64,000 bases of DNA from Shewanella sp. UCD-KL12 (GCF_001957125.1 NZ_MPHJ01000001.1:1185765-1249764); one strand, 5' to 3'; counted from the first letter of the stretch, positions 24,906 to 34,421 are shown. Numbers and translations: made by a program. The notes: generated from the letters alone by a model not told the origin.

Positions 24906-24968
24906 TTATAGCATTAGCCCATCAATTTATAACACTAGTCCGCCAATTTATAATACCAGTCCACCAAT
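24906..24968 (-). repeat. Three 21-bp tandem copies of the dcuA 3' end
   Basis: On the minus strand three consecutive 21-bp units follow the pattern ATTGG(T/C)GGACT(G/A)GT(A/G)TTATAA. Each would encode Ile-Gly/Asp-Gly-Leu-Val/Met-Leu-stop, that is, the last six codons and stop of dcuA. Units are 24948-24968 (the real gene end), 24927-24947 and 24906-24926. Divergence grows with distance from the gene. Confidence 0.9.
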
Positions 24969-26249
24969 CAAGAATCCTAAAGCTACCGAGGTCGAAATAG
25001 TCACTAGACCAGGTATAAAGAAAGGGTGATTAAAGACTAAGTTGCCAATACGGGTGGAGCCTGTGTCATCCATCTCCACAGCGGCGAGCAGTGTCGGATA
25101 AGTGGGCAGTACAAACAGGGCGCTAACCGCGGCAAATGAGGCTATTGCTGTGATAGGAGCCACGCCAATAGCGAGTGCAGCTGGCATTAAGGCTGTGGTG
25201 GTTGCGCCTTGTGAGTAGAGCAACATAGAGGCAAAGAATAGGGTGACAGCGAGCATCCAAGGGTACTGATTGAGGATATCTGCTGAGAATGTTTTTATCG
25301 CTTCAATGTGGCTTGATACGAACGTATCACCAAGCCAAGCGACACCGAGTACACAGATACAGGCGCTCATGCCTGATTTAAATGTGGCGGCATTAGCTAT
25401 TTGTGATGCATCAATTTTAGTGAAGGTCACGATAGCTGTTGCGGCTGATAACATAAATACCATGATGGCATCGTTGCGGCCCAAGGTTGGGTTTTCTATG
25501 ATATTGACCGCATCAGAGATCAAGGTTGCGTAGACAATCACCCCTATAATGGCGGTAACAAAAATCCCTGTTGCCAGTTTTGCACTGGGTAATATCTCTC
25601 TGTGTGTTTGACCCTTTAATTTGACCAAGCCTTTGGCTAGTCGCTGCTGATAGATGGCATCATCTTTTAGCTCACAGCCTAAGAAGTTAGCCACGAACGC
25701 GCCTACCATACAGGCGATAAAGGTTGTTGGGATACAGATGGCCAAGAGAGTGAGATACCCCACACCGAGTGGCTCTAAAATACCAGAGAAAAACACTACT
25801 GCCGCTGAGATAGGCGATGCAGTGATGGCAATTTGTGAGGCGACCACTGAGATACTTAAGGGCCTTGATGGGCGTATGCCTTGCTCTTTTGCCACTTCCG
25901 CGATGACAGGAAGTGTTGAGAATGCAGTATGACCCGTCCCAGCGAGTAAGGTCATAAAGTAGGTGACTATAGGGGCATAAAACGTGATTCTTTTAGGGTG
26001 TCTGCGCAGGAATCGCTCTGAGAGTTCGACTAACCAATCTAAGCCTCCTGCGACCTGCATTGCAGCAATGGCTGCAATGACAGACATAATAATTAATATA
26101 ACATCGACAGGAATGTGGCCGCTGTCGACACCCATAAACAGGGTTAACACCAAAACGCCAGCACCGCCAGCTAGGCCAATACCGATACCGCCAATTCGAG
26201 CGCCAAGATAGATAAAAGCAAGGACAACAAAGAACTCTATAGCGATCAT
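24948..26249 (-). CDS. dcuA: Anaerobic C4-dicarboxylate transporter DcuA
   Basis: 433 residues from ATG 26249 (AAGG site just upstream), the same length as E. coli DcuA. About ten to twelve membrane helices. Hallmarks: GARIGGIGIGLAGGAGVLVL, AAIAAMQVAGGLDWLV, CICVLGVAWLGDTFVSSHIE and VEMDDTGSTRIG then FNHPFFIPG. It exchanges fumarate, malate or aspartate for succinate across the inner membrane during fumarate respiration or aspartate use. The gene stands alone, with a CRP-like site upstream at 26395. Its 3' end is repeated (see the tandem units and the remnant). Confidence 0.95.
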   Translation of the reverse strand: MIAIEFFVVLAFIYLGARIGGIGIGLAGGAGVLVLTLFMGVDSGHIPVDVILIIMSVIAAIAAMQVAGGLDWLVELSERFLRRHPKRITFYAPIVTYFMTLLAGTGHTAFSTLPVIAEVAKEQGIRPSRPLSISVVASQIAITASPISAAVVFFSGILEPLGVGYLTLLAICIPTTFIACMVGAFVANFLGCELKDDAIYQQRLAKGLVKLKGQTHREILPSAKLATGIFVTAIIGVIVYATLISDAVNIIENPTLGRNDAIMVFMLSAATAIVTFTKIDASQIANAATFKSGMSACICVLGVAWLGDTFVSSHIEAIKTFSADILNQYPWMLAVTLFFASMLLYSQGATTTALMPAALAIGVAPITAIASFAAVSALFVLPTYPTLLAAVEMDDTGSTRIGNLVFNHPFFIPGLVTISTSVALGFLIGGLVL

Positions 26250-26394
26250 AAATAACCTTAGTTTGAACAAAAAATGGCGAGTATGTTTGGTTTTATTACT
26301 ATGAGTCTAATCGTTGGAGAAAGTGAATTAGACAGAGGAATACTACTCTTGTTATCGCTTAAGTAGAGGAGGGTAATTCACTATTTGTTAAAGC

Positions 26395-26410
26395 TGTGAG
26401 TTCTCTCACG
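26395..26410. promoter_or_regulatory. Candidate CRP-binding site upstream of dcuA
   Basis: TGTGAGTTCTCTCACG matches the CRP consensus TGTGA-N6-TCACA at nine of ten half-site positions. It lies 145 bp before the dcuA start. CRP is the known main regulator of anaerobic respiration genes in Shewanella, so the placement makes sense. No FNR-type TTGAT-N4-ATCAA site was seen. Confidence 0.6.
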
Positions 26411-26466
26411 TGTGGTGGGCTGTAACCTTGCGCTTGTGCACAAAAATAGCCGCGACAGAAAAACAA

Positions 26467-26486
26467 AAGCCCTTAAAGAAGGGCTT
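26467..26486 (-). terminator. Terminator after the ydbH-ynbE-ydbL operon
   Basis: A stem AAGCCCTT / AAGGGCTT with a 4-nt loop, followed on the minus strand by TTGTTTTTC. It lies 42 bp after the ydbL stop. Confidence 0.72.
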
Positions 26487-26528
26487 ATGATCGTGTTTGA
26501 GCGACTACAGAAAAGCGATATTGCTGGG

Positions 26529-26849
26529 TTACTTCTTTATCCACTTGCCATTTTTGCTCTGGATATATTGACCCTTCTTGGTTGCCTTCATGGCCTTTTC
26601 AGCAGCTAGTTTGGCAACTTCATTGACTGATATGCCATTTTTCTTAGCAATTTTTTGATAATGCGCTTTACGCTTACTATTGACCTGTTTAGCCAAAGCA
26701 TTAGCATCTGAGCTGGACTTCACTATGCCAAGATAGCCATTGGTCTGCTCGCCAACGAGCCCTTGTGTTTTGGCATCTTGCAGTGAAATTGCAAATGCAT
26801 TTAGGCTTAATAGTAATCCAGTAACTAGTACTAATAACTTAGTTTTCAT
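26529..26849 (-). CDS. ydbL: YdbL family periplasmic protein (DUF1318)
   Basis: 106 residues from ATG 26849 with a clear Sec signal peptide (cut after AFA). The mature part has the DUF1318 pattern ISLQDAKTQGLVGEQTNGYLG and a Lys-rich C terminus (QNGK-like QSKNGKWIKK). In E. coli, ydbH, ynbE and ydbL form one operon and act together in phospholipid transport to the outer membrane; YdbL is thought to modulate the YdbH-YnbE complex. The same order and strand are kept here, with 29 bp to ynbE. Confidence 0.88.
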   Translation of the reverse strand: MKTKLLVLVTGLLLSLNAFAISLQDAKTQGLVGEQTNGYLGIVKSSSDANALAKQVNSKRKAHYQKIAKKNGISVNEVAKLAAEKAMKATKKGQYIQSKNGKWIKK

Positions 26850-26878
26850 TTTATATTCCTTCAATGTCAAAGCCGAGA

Positions 26879-27079
26879 TTAAAACAGTTCGTCGTTGCTG
26901 AGTAGTTCGTCTAGTTCTTTGTCGACTTTGATTTTTATCTCATGTTCAATCTTTACGTTGAGATTGATAACGATCGGTTTATCTGGTGGCTCAATCTTTA
27001 CTGTTGGTGTACAGGCTGTAAGCGCCAGTAGAGCAACCGTCGCGCTTATTGCTATTCGTAATTTAGTCAGTCTCTTCAC
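26879..27079 (-). CDS. ynbE: YnbE family lipoprotein
   Basis: 66 residues with a lipoprotein signal (ALTAC) and the YnbE core VKIEPPDKPIVINLNVKIEHEIKI. The start is taken as GTG 27079, which has AAGGA seven bases upstream and gives a normal signal peptide; a TTG at 27103 is in frame but has no ribosome site. YnbE is an outer-membrane lipoprotein that partners YdbH to form the periplasm-spanning lipid bridge. It lies between ydbH and ydbL. Confidence 0.88.
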   Translation of the reverse strand: MKRLTKLRIAISATVALLALTACTPTVKIEPPDKPIVINLNVKIEHEIKIKVDKELDELLSNDELF

Positions 27080-27203
27080 TGAATGTTCCTTATTATCTGA
27101 CAAAGCGCTGTAAGGTCTTTGCTTAAGCTAAATGATAAATTAATTATGGCGTAAATTTACTATATGCGGTTCAAGATGACGATAAGCTGAACGTCAAAAT
27201 GAG

Positions 27204-30200
27204 TTAATTCATCGATTGCTCGATTTGGGTCTGCAATTTATCGCCAATCTGTAAGCTCTTTAACAGTTGCAGCATGTTCTCCTCTTGAGAGTAATTCAAG
27301 TGGATAGGCCGTTCAATACCTTTTGCTTTTCCCTTCACACTCACCTTTAATACCGCATCGCCAGTGGTATCCATATCGAAGGTGCTTGCCAGTTCTGAGT
27401 ACGCGAGGTGCTCCATGGTTGAGAATGCAAAATCTAAATAGGGTTGTGACAGTCGCATCTGATCCACCGCAGGATTACCGCTGACAGATATCAGTCCGCC
27501 TGGCGCCCTGGCAGCTAAGCGGCCGCCAGATACTGCGACCTCTCCTTTGATAAAGTCTACTGGCAGGACACCATCAAATACACCATCGGCGTATACACCT
27601 ATTTGAGGTTGTATTGCTAGAAGTTGCTCAAGCTCTAACCCTTGCAGTACGAGGTAGCCATGGGACTTATCATGTAGCCTTAAATTAAACTCAGGTAATA
27701 GCAGTTGTCCCCCAAGAAGTGCGCCACTGGCATTAACCTGTATATCGGCAGCGCTGAGCGTGTCAGGCACAGCTGCAATCTTATTTTTGGCTCCGTGAGC
27801 AGGAGGAACCTCATTTTGTAAATCATCACCCAACACTGGATTGCTGTCATCATGGGAGATGCTAAAGTCTGCCTGTGCTTTAATATCTGTGATTAGCACG
27901 CCGGGATTAAACGCTGCAGCTGAAAATTGTATATCTGGGCAGGCTAACGTGCTGCTGTTTTTCTCTTTAGGCTCCTGAAGTTTTGATTGATTTAGTTTTT
28001 CCATCTGATAGTGACAGCGGGCCTGAATATCAGCTTGCTCGAAAGGTAGATCATTAATGCTACCGCTCAAAGAGGTGAGTTCAGGTGAAAAGTTGATATT
28101 TACTCGGGTTAAATGCTCGCTTTTATTCAGTACATAGTCAGCTTGCAGCTGAGTCTCGCCAGTCATAAATAGCGACTCTGGCAAGGTGTAGTTATTGTTC
28201 ACCAGAGACAAAATATTACCTAGATCGCTGACTAAGTTAACACTTCCTGTCAGCATTAACGCTGAGTCGTCATCTGGGTGGTTTGCATCAGCAGTCATTA
28301 GAGGCTGTAAGCTATGTTCACTCGAAAATTCTAGGCCATCGAACGACCAGCTTTCTTGGGTATCTAATTGAGTACCGCTCCAGTCTAATGGTTGTGAAAG
28401 GCTCACAGTGTAGAGGTCTAGTAGTTTATCAGCGCGTTTTCTTCTGTTTTTAAGGTGATGGTGAGTCAGTGCTAAACCATTGAGTTCATAGCGGGCAAGA
28501 TTGTGCCATCGGTTTTTGTCTAAAAGCCTGCTTAACATCGCATTGGCGCCTAGTGATGTAAGCCCAGGTATGACTAATGAACTTGGCTTTTCTAGTGCAA
28601 AATGCAGATCTGTTAACTGACCGATATATTCACTTTTGTCAGCTGTTGGCAAAGGCTTAAAAGCTAGCGCATTGTCAACTTGCGCTAAACTTATTGGCGG
28701 AATGCTTATCTCGAGGTCTTGAGAGTCTTTACTCTTTGAGTGAGCGACTTGTTTAATGACCATTTGATCTTGGCTGATAAAGCGCGTTATCCCCGTTGAT
28801 ACCGAGAGGCTTTTACCTGACTTATACACTTGCTCAAATGCAGCTTGAGTAGACGCTAAGCTGAAGGGGGCTAATGTAAACGAGCTTGATGTAAAAGAGC
28901 TCAATGTGAACAGGCTCATTTCGTGGGTGGCAAGCTCAAGCTCATTCACATCGAAGCTTATCTCGTTATCTAGCGAGCCTGTATCCTTGTGTATGCTGTG
29001 CTGATAATGGCTAGGACCCGTTGATAATGTTAGCCTTGGCAGCGCTATGTTTATCGGTTTTTTTTCATTTGAGGTCATCACCATCTCGTCATGGCTAACG
29101 AGTTTAAGTTTGCTAAGTTCAAATGTGAACCTAGGCTGATTGCCCTTGTGACTGACACTGTTTATTTGTGCCTGTAGATCAGGCTTGATACTCAGCGTAA
29201 ATTGAGATGCTTGCTTTGCATCTGTGTCTATATCGATATGACCTGCCATGGAAATAGAGGAAGCACCTAGCTCTATATCGGTAACCGCTTTACGGTCACA
29301 ATCACTCATATTGTCACTGTCACTGTCACTTTTGCCTTCACCTTCATTGCCACCGCCAGAACCACAAACATCATCAGTGAAAACGTTCAGCTTGTTAGGC
29401 ATGGGCATGTTAGGAATGAGCTTGTTAGGCATTAGCTGACTAAGTCGCAATGTTTGTTCCCGGGATGCGGCGAACTGCCATTCACTTTGCAGTGCAAACC
29501 CTTGACTGTCAGTAGGAAGCTGTAGTGTTAAGTCATTCGCTGATAATTGCGCATCGACAATGGCATCATGAATAGACAACTGGGCATGATTCATCACCAT
29601 CTCTTTTGATGAAAACGCATACTCTAACGGCTCAGATAGCGTTAATGAGAGCTTGATTGCTTGAGGTGCATGACTTAGCTGTTGAGACTTATCACTTGGC
29701 TGATTGCCTGACTTTTCGCTTGGCTTATTGTCTGGTTGGGGAGTCATTGCTCTGGGCTCAAGCATTGCTTTGATAAGTGGCGTGATGCCATCATTATGAA
29801 TAAGTGGCAGCAAGCTGTTTATCTGTCGGGTACTCGGATTCACCTCTAGGGTAAAAGGGTGTACAAGCAAATTAAGCTGCGCAAGGTGCCCTGAAATTTC
29901 AAATTTCAAGCTGTCTATCGCTGAAGGTGCTTGATTCAATGAGCTTAGTGATTGAGGGGCCAAGACAAGCCCCTCGAACTGCTTCAGTGTTAGGCTCGAT
30001 TTTTTTAACGTGTGAGAAGATGTTAATTGCGCCGATTTCAAATCTAGCGTCGCGGATGATGCCAGTGTGCCATTTAACGCGAGTCCAGCTTGCTCACTCT
30101 CTTGTTTAAATGTGAGTAGAGGGGCAAGGGCGCTTTTATCGAGCTTTTTCTGTGCAGCAAGCTTACCAAGAAATGTGTATAGCTCACCGAAAACGAGTTG

Positions 30201-30824
30201 GCTCGAAACGTGCCATTGATCTTCTGTTAGCTGAGCATCCAATTGGAAGATACTACTGCCTTGTCGGCTGATGGCTGTACTTAGGTGACCTGTTTCATCT
30301 AAAGTTAAATGCTCCATGGTCAAACTGAGTGTTGAAGGGGGAATGCCTGCTAAGCTCAGTGACGTTGCGCCTATCTCTATTTGGGGCAGTGCATTGAGAT
30401 CCAGCGCCGCAGTTGGCCCTTGCTCATCGACATTTTTGCCCTCATCAGTCAGCACACTCGGGTTGAGGTCGACTTGAATCGCTTTGATAGCGATCGCTTC
30501 AATTGAGCTCATCACTTGACTGGCTGAGAGCGGCTGCGACAAAAGACTAAAAAGGTTTATATCTTCATCTAAGGTTAGCGCTAAATCTTTAATTATTATC
30601 TGACTATCATGAACCGTTAGAGAGAGTTCAGGTACATGCCATTGATGCAGTGAGGTGGGGCGAATGCTGAGGTGACTTATTTGCGTATTATATTCAGCAA
30701 AGTAATGATTGGCCACTTTCTTAGCCAGCAATTCATAGGTGTTCAGGAGTATGAGTACCAAGGCAATTAGGCTAAATAATATGGCCAGTAGTCGTCGCTT
30801 TGCCGAAAATGAGTGACTCAACAT
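27204..30824 (-). CDS. ydbH: YdbH family AsmA-like intermembrane phospholipid transport protein
   Basis: 1206 residues, longer than E. coli YdbH (about 880). One N-terminal membrane anchor (residues about 12-32), then a very long beta-rich periplasmic part. The conserved C-terminal region includes GVYADGVFDGVLPVDFIKGE, GGRLAARAPGGLISVSG and DMDTTGDAVLKVSVKG, as in YdbH. AsmA-like proteins form a hydrophobic groove that carries phospholipids between inner and outer membranes. A low-complexity Gly/Glu/Asp/Ser insert (about residues 495-515) and a repeated SLFTLSSFTSSSFTLAPFSL stretch near 645-665 are unusual. First gene of the operon. Confidence 0.88.
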   Translation of the reverse strand: MLSHSFSAKRRLLAILFSLIALVLILLNTYELLAKKVANHYFAEYNTQISHLSIRPTSLHQWHVPELSLTVHDSQIIIKDLALTLDEDINLFSLLSQPLSASQVMSSIEAIAIKAIQVDLNPSVLTDEGKNVDEQGPTAALDLNALPQIEIGATSLSLAGIPPSTLSLTMEHLTLDETGHLSTAISRQGSSIFQLDAQLTEDQWHVSSQLVFGELYTFLGKLAAQKKLDKSALAPLLTFKQESEQAGLALNGTLASSATLDLKSAQLTSSHTLKKSSLTLKQFEGLVLAPQSLSSLNQAPSAIDSLKFEISGHLAQLNLLVHPFTLEVNPSTRQINSLLPLIHNDGITPLIKAMLEPRAMTPQPDNKPSEKSGNQPSDKSQQLSHAPQAIKLSLTLSEPLEYAFSSKEMVMNHAQLSIHDAIVDAQLSANDLTLQLPTDSQGFALQSEWQFAASREQTLRLSQLMPNKLIPNMPMPNKLNVFTDDVCGSGGGNEGEGKSDSDSDNMSDCDRKAVTDIELGASSISMAGHIDIDTDAKQASQFTLSIKPDLQAQINSVSHKGNQPRFTFELSKLKLVSHDEMVMTSNEKKPINIALPRLTLSTGPSHYQHSIHKDTGSLDNEISFDVNELELATHEMSLFTLSSFTSSSFTLAPFSLASTQAAFEQVYKSGKSLSVSTGITRFISQDQMVIKQVAHSKSKDSQDLEISIPPISLAQVDNALAFKPLPTADKSEYIGQLTDLHFALEKPSSLVIPGLTSLGANAMLSRLLDKNRWHNLARYELNGLALTHHHLKNRRKRADKLLDLYTVSLSQPLDWSGTQLDTQESWSFDGLEFSSEHSLQPLMTADANHPDDDSALMLTGSVNLVSDLGNILSLVNNNYTLPESLFMTGETQLQADYVLNKSEHLTRVNINFSPELTSLSGSINDLPFEQADIQARCHYQMEKLNQSKLQEPKEKNSSTLACPDIQFSAAAFNPGVLITDIKAQADFSISHDDSNPVLGDDLQNEVPPAHGAKNKIAAVPDTLSAADIQVNASGALLGGQLLLPEFNLRLHDKSHGYLVLQGLELEQLLAIQPQIGVYADGVFDGVLPVDFIKGEVAVSGGRLAARAPGGLISVSGNPAVDQMRLSQPYLDFAFSTMEHLAYSELASTFDMDTTGDAVLKVSVKGKAKGIERPIHLNYSQEENMLQLLKSLQIGDKLQTQIEQSMN

Positions 30825-30976
30825 GTAAGGTGGTTTATTTAATCGATAATATCATTTGAGTTTAGCATGGAGTGAACTTGAACCGAAGTAGGCGATAACA
30901 AGAATCTAAGATCAATGATAAAGCCTATAACTCAGTAGATTACTCAATTCAGTTGGTTATTTAATAGAGTATCAGC

Positions 30977-31252
30977 TTACTTGGTAAAGCCTTTCGTGAT
31001 AGCGGTGATAGAGAGGTGTGCTAAGGCTGCAATAACCGCAAGATAGAGAAAGCTTGGCATAAACCAACTGCTGGCAGTATCAAACACAAATGACCAGTTA
31101 AGCCCTTGCTCATTATGAAAAATACCACCTGGGTTTTCAATGAGCTCCCAGATAGTGATCACACTGGTGATAAGCGATGCGCCAACAAGTCCAACCAAGA
31201 GGCCGAAAAACCAAAACTGGCTTGATAAGGCTTTTATATTACTCAGAGTCAT
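30977..31252 (-). CDS. Small two-helix inner-membrane protein, unknown function
   Basis: 91 residues with hydrophobic segments at about 12-33 and 64-86 and a polar loop between (IWELIENPGGIFHNEQGLNW). ATG 31252. The family is not recognised. It lies between yeaD and ydbH on the same strand, but a terminator separates it from yeaD and 152 bp separate it from ydbH. Confidence 0.6.
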   Translation of the reverse strand: MTLSNIKALSSQFWFFGLLVGLVGASLITSVITIWELIENPGGIFHNEQGLNWSFVFDTASSWFMPSFLYLAVIAALAHLSITAITKGFTK

Positions 31253-31287
31253 TCGAACTCCATTATTTAGTATCCCTCAAATCACAA

Positions 31288-31318
31288 AAAGGGCCTATTG
31301 CAGATGAATAAGCCCTTT
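31288..31318 (-). terminator. Terminator after yeaD
   Basis: A stem AAAGGGC / GCCCTTT with a loop of about 17 nt, followed on the minus strand by TTGTG after a run of five T. It starts 28 bp past the yeaD stop. Confidence 0.65.
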
Positions 31319-31346
31319 ACCCAGATGTGAGTGATGAAAAATTGAT

Positions 31347-32195
31347 TTAACCCTTCCAGGCTATCTTAGTGGTCAACACATGGGTTTCATCTGGTGCCAA
31401 TGTGAGTTTGTCTTCTAACACATTTGCCGCCTCTAAACAGACCATGCTTTGATAATCATCGCTGTTAAAACGAGAAAGGCGTTGAGATTTTTCTATCCAA
31501 GGGTTCCACAGCACTGCTGAGTGGCTATTCTCACGACTAACGCTAATGATGCCATCAGGTGTGTGCAGCTCTTGCATATCACTAAGCTGGGTATATACCC
31601 TATCAGTCTCTTTATCGAAAAGAACATGATCGCCATTTTGTTTAAACGGTCCCTCACCAAATTCGATATATTGTGAACCTTCAAACCCTGTGGCTTTGAG
31701 CTGGCTGATATCAGAGATAGGGAAGTAGGTATGTAATGCTTGAGTAAGGCTTACTGGATAACTTGCAAGGTTAGTGTTTTTAAGTGAGACAGTGAGTGTA
31801 TCCGTTAAGGTAAATAACATCTCAACACGGGTATCGTGAGGCCAGTAGAGCTTATCTTCTTCACTAATGTTGAGCGTGAGTTTAAGTTCGACGGCTTGGT
31901 TTTTCATCTGGACCGACTCTAATGCCCAGAGGCGAGTTCTAGCAAAGCCATGTTGTGGCCAGTCAGGTGTATCACTCATTCCAAACCAAGGCCAACAAAC
32001 TGGAATACCACCGCGGATCCCTGCGCCAGGCTGATAATCATCGGCGCTAGAGACCCAAAGAAGCGGTGCTTTATCCGTGGGTTGAAAAAAATCTATTTGG
32101 GCACCTTGCAAGAAGATTCTGGCTTTACATAGTGGTGTATTAACATCGACATATTCTAAGCCATTGGCATGTTTTTTAGTGGTTACTGAGCCCAT
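31347..32195 (-). CDS. yeaD: D-hexose-6-phosphate epimerase (aldose-1-epimerase-like, YeaD)
   Basis: 282 residues of the galactose-mutarotase fold. Family marks: GAQIDFFQPTDKAPLLWVS, GGIPVCWPWFG, PQHGFARTRLW with the catalytic His, LTQALHTYFPISDI and VCLEAANV. The enzyme interconverts the anomers of glucose-6-phosphate-type sugars in the cytoplasm. ATG 32195 has AGGAAG upstream. It is a single-gene unit with its own terminator. Confidence 0.92.
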   Translation of the reverse strand: MGSVTTKKHANGLEYVDVNTPLCKARIFLQGAQIDFFQPTDKAPLLWVSSADDYQPGAGIRGGIPVCWPWFGMSDTPDWPQHGFARTRLWALESVQMKNQAVELKLTLNISEEDKLYWPHDTRVEMLFTLTDTLTVSLKNTNLASYPVSLTQALHTYFPISDISQLKATGFEGSQYIEFGEGPFKQNGDHVLFDKETDRVYTQLSDMQELHTPDGIISVSRENSHSAVLWNPWIEKSQRLSRFNSDDYQSMVCLEAANVLEDKLTLAPDETHVLTTKIAWKG

Positions 32196-32585
32196 TTACT
32201 GCTTCCTCATTCCGTCAATACGAGCGGTATATACAGGAAACCTAAACAATTTAGGCTTGTTGTATCTACTGCGGACCAATCTTGGATGATTAGCTTACCC
32301 TGTTTTACGCCCTTCTTTAAGGGGTCGTTATGCTGAATTTATGGTTACGCTGTTCTAGGCGCGAAACAAACTTGTGAGAAGGCTATTTTTTAGTCTCAAT
32401 TTAATATGAATGTTAGATGAAAATGGTTAGATTCTGCTCTTGTAAAATACAAAAATTAAACGCATGATTGAAACCTGTGTATGAAAGCGTCACTTCGATG
32501 AATAGATGTACGCAATTGTAAGCCGCAAGACCTGATTAAAAATACCTGAGCTTTACCATTTAGTATAAAAATAAAGGGAACAGGA
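32196..32585. other. Non-coding divergent promoter region
   Basis: 390 bp between yeaD and the acyl-CoA dehydrogenase gene. It must hold both promoters. The only structure seen is a weak CCCTT / AAGGG hairpin near 32311-32324. No repeat or gene seen. Confidence 0.5.
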
Positions 32586-34376
32586 ATGCCAACATATCAA
32601 GCGCCACTTCGAGACTATCAGTTTGTACTCAACGAACTTCTGAATATTTATCAACGTACTGAGCTTAAGGGGTTCGATGAGATCGATGCCGAACTCGGTG
32701 ATGCTATTTTACAAGGCGTCGCCGATTTCACGACTGAAGTGATGTTACCACTTAACAGTAGTGGTGATGTGGAAGGGTGCAAGCTTGTTGATGGTAAGGT
32801 GATAGCGCCTAAAGGCTTTGCCGATGCTTATCAGCAGTATGTTGATAACGGTTGGGCAACGCTGACCTGTGATCCTGAATATGGCGGTCAAGGGCTTCCT
32901 GAGTCGATTGGTGTTTTTGCCACCGAGATGAAAACAGCAACGAATATGGCTTTTGCTATGTATCCGGGCCTCACACATGGTGCTTATGCAGCGATCCATG
33001 CCCATGGCAGTGATAGCCTGAAACAGAAATATTTAGATAAACTGGTTTCTGGCGAATGGACAGGCACCATGAACCTGACAGAGTCCCATGCGGGAACAGA
33101 TCTGGCTTTGCTAAGAACCAAAGCGGTGGCAGCGGGTGAAGGGTTATTTGCCATTTCAGGCGAGAAGATATTTATCTCATCTGGCGATCATGATTTGGCC
33201 GAAAATATCATTCACTTAGTACTGGCAAGGCTGCCCGATGCGCCAGAAGGCGTGAAAGGGATCTCATTGTTTGCTGTGCCTAAAATAATGGTTAACGCTG
33301 ATGGCAGTTTAGGACAAGCCAATAGCCTGTGCGCTTCGGCGCTCGAGCATAAAATGGGGATCCACGGTAACTCAACCTGTGTGATGAATTTCGATGGTGC
33401 GATTGGTGAATTGATTGGCGAAGCCCATGAAGGTTTAAGAGCCATGTTTACCATGATGAACCAAGCCAGGCTCGGTGTTGGGGTTCAAGGTTTAGGTGTG
33501 TCAGAAATTGCTTATCAAAATGCACTTATTTATGCCAAAGATAGAATTCAAGGCCGTGGCTTAAGTGGCGTAAAAGATCCCCAACAAGCTGCGGATCCAA
33601 TTTTAGTCCACGGTGATGTCAGACGTATGCTAATGGCGCAGAAGTCTTTTAACGAGGGGGCCAGAGCATTAATTGGTCAGCAAGCCTTGTGGTTAGATGA
33701 AGCGGAGCGCCACCCAGATGCTGAAAAGGCCAAAGCGGCGAATAAGCTTGCTGCACTTTTTACGCCTATAGTGAAAGGTTTTATCACAGACAGAGGCTTC
33801 AATGCTTGTGTCGATGCGCAGCAGGTTTTCGGCGGACATGGTTATATTCATGAGTGGGGGATGGAGCAGTTTGTACGCGATATTCGAATTGCTATGCTCT
33901 ATGAAGGCACTAACGGCGTGCAGGCGCTCGATCTCGTGGGTCGTAAGCTGATGTCTGATAAGGGAGCAACCTTAATGGCTTGGTCTGAGATGGTTAAAAC
34001 CCTTATCGCTGAGAATATGAATAATGATGCGATGAAACCTTATCTCGCAGGGTTAATGGATGCATCAGGGGATCTCGAAAAAGCCACCCAGTTTATGGCT
34101 GTTAATGCTGCTAAAAATCCAGATGTGCTGGGCGCTGGCTCTATGCCTTATATGCAAATACTTGGGATCACTGTTCTGGCTTGGATGTGGACTCGAACAG
34201 CTGCAACGGCATTAGCTGCACTAGAGGCTGGTACGCAAGATACTGCTTTTTATCAGGGTAAGCTTAAAACCGCACAGTTTTATATGAGTTACTGGGCGGT
34301 GCAGACGCGCAGTTTACGTAAGCAGATAGAGTCTAGTAGTGAGCTCATCACTCAATTTGATGAAGCTGATTTTTAA
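32586..34376 (+). CDS. Acyl-CoA dehydrogenase with C-terminal extension
   Basis: 596 residues, the long form with an extra C-terminal helical domain. FAD/substrate marks: MNLTESHAGTDLALLRTKA, GEKIFISSGDHDL, QARLGVGVQGLGVSE, QQVFGGHGYIHEWGMEQFVRD and AMLYEGTNGVQALDLVGRK; the Glu of YEGTN is the expected catalytic base. It catalyses alpha,beta-dehydrogenation of acyl-CoA in fatty acid breakdown, with electrons to ETF. The start ATG 32586 follows AAGGGAACAGGA. No other beta-oxidation gene is adjacent, and a strong terminator follows. Confidence 0.93.
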   Translation: MPTYQAPLRDYQFVLNELLNIYQRTELKGFDEIDAELGDAILQGVADFTTEVMLPLNSSGDVEGCKLVDGKVIAPKGFADAYQQYVDNGWATLTCDPEYGGQGLPESIGVFATEMKTATNMAFAMYPGLTHGAYAAIHAHGSDSLKQKYLDKLVSGEWTGTMNLTESHAGTDLALLRTKAVAAGEGLFAISGEKIFISSGDHDLAENIIHLVLARLPDAPEGVKGISLFAVPKIMVNADGSLGQANSLCASALEHKMGIHGNSTCVMNFDGAIGELIGEAHEGLRAMFTMMNQARLGVGVQGLGVSEIAYQNALIYAKDRIQGRGLSGVKDPQQAADPILVHGDVRRMLMAQKSFNEGARALIGQQALWLDEAERHPDAEKAKAANKLAALFTPIVKGFITDRGFNACVDAQQVFGGHGYIHEWGMEQFVRDIRIAMLYEGTNGVQALDLVGRKLMSDKGATLMAWSEMVKTLIAENMNNDAMKPYLAGLMDASGDLEKATQFMAVNAAKNPDVLGAGSMPYMQILGITVLAWMWTRTAATALAALEAGTQDTAFYQGKLKTAQFYMSYWAVQTRSLRKQIESSSELITQFDEADF

Positions 34377-34421
34377 ATAAAGTGAAGTAAACTAACCGTT
34401 TACAACTCATCGAAATAAAAG

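Noticed and set aside
26412..26609. 65-codon plus-strand frame near ydbL
   Set aside because: It crosses the ydbH-operon terminator and is antisense to ydbL.
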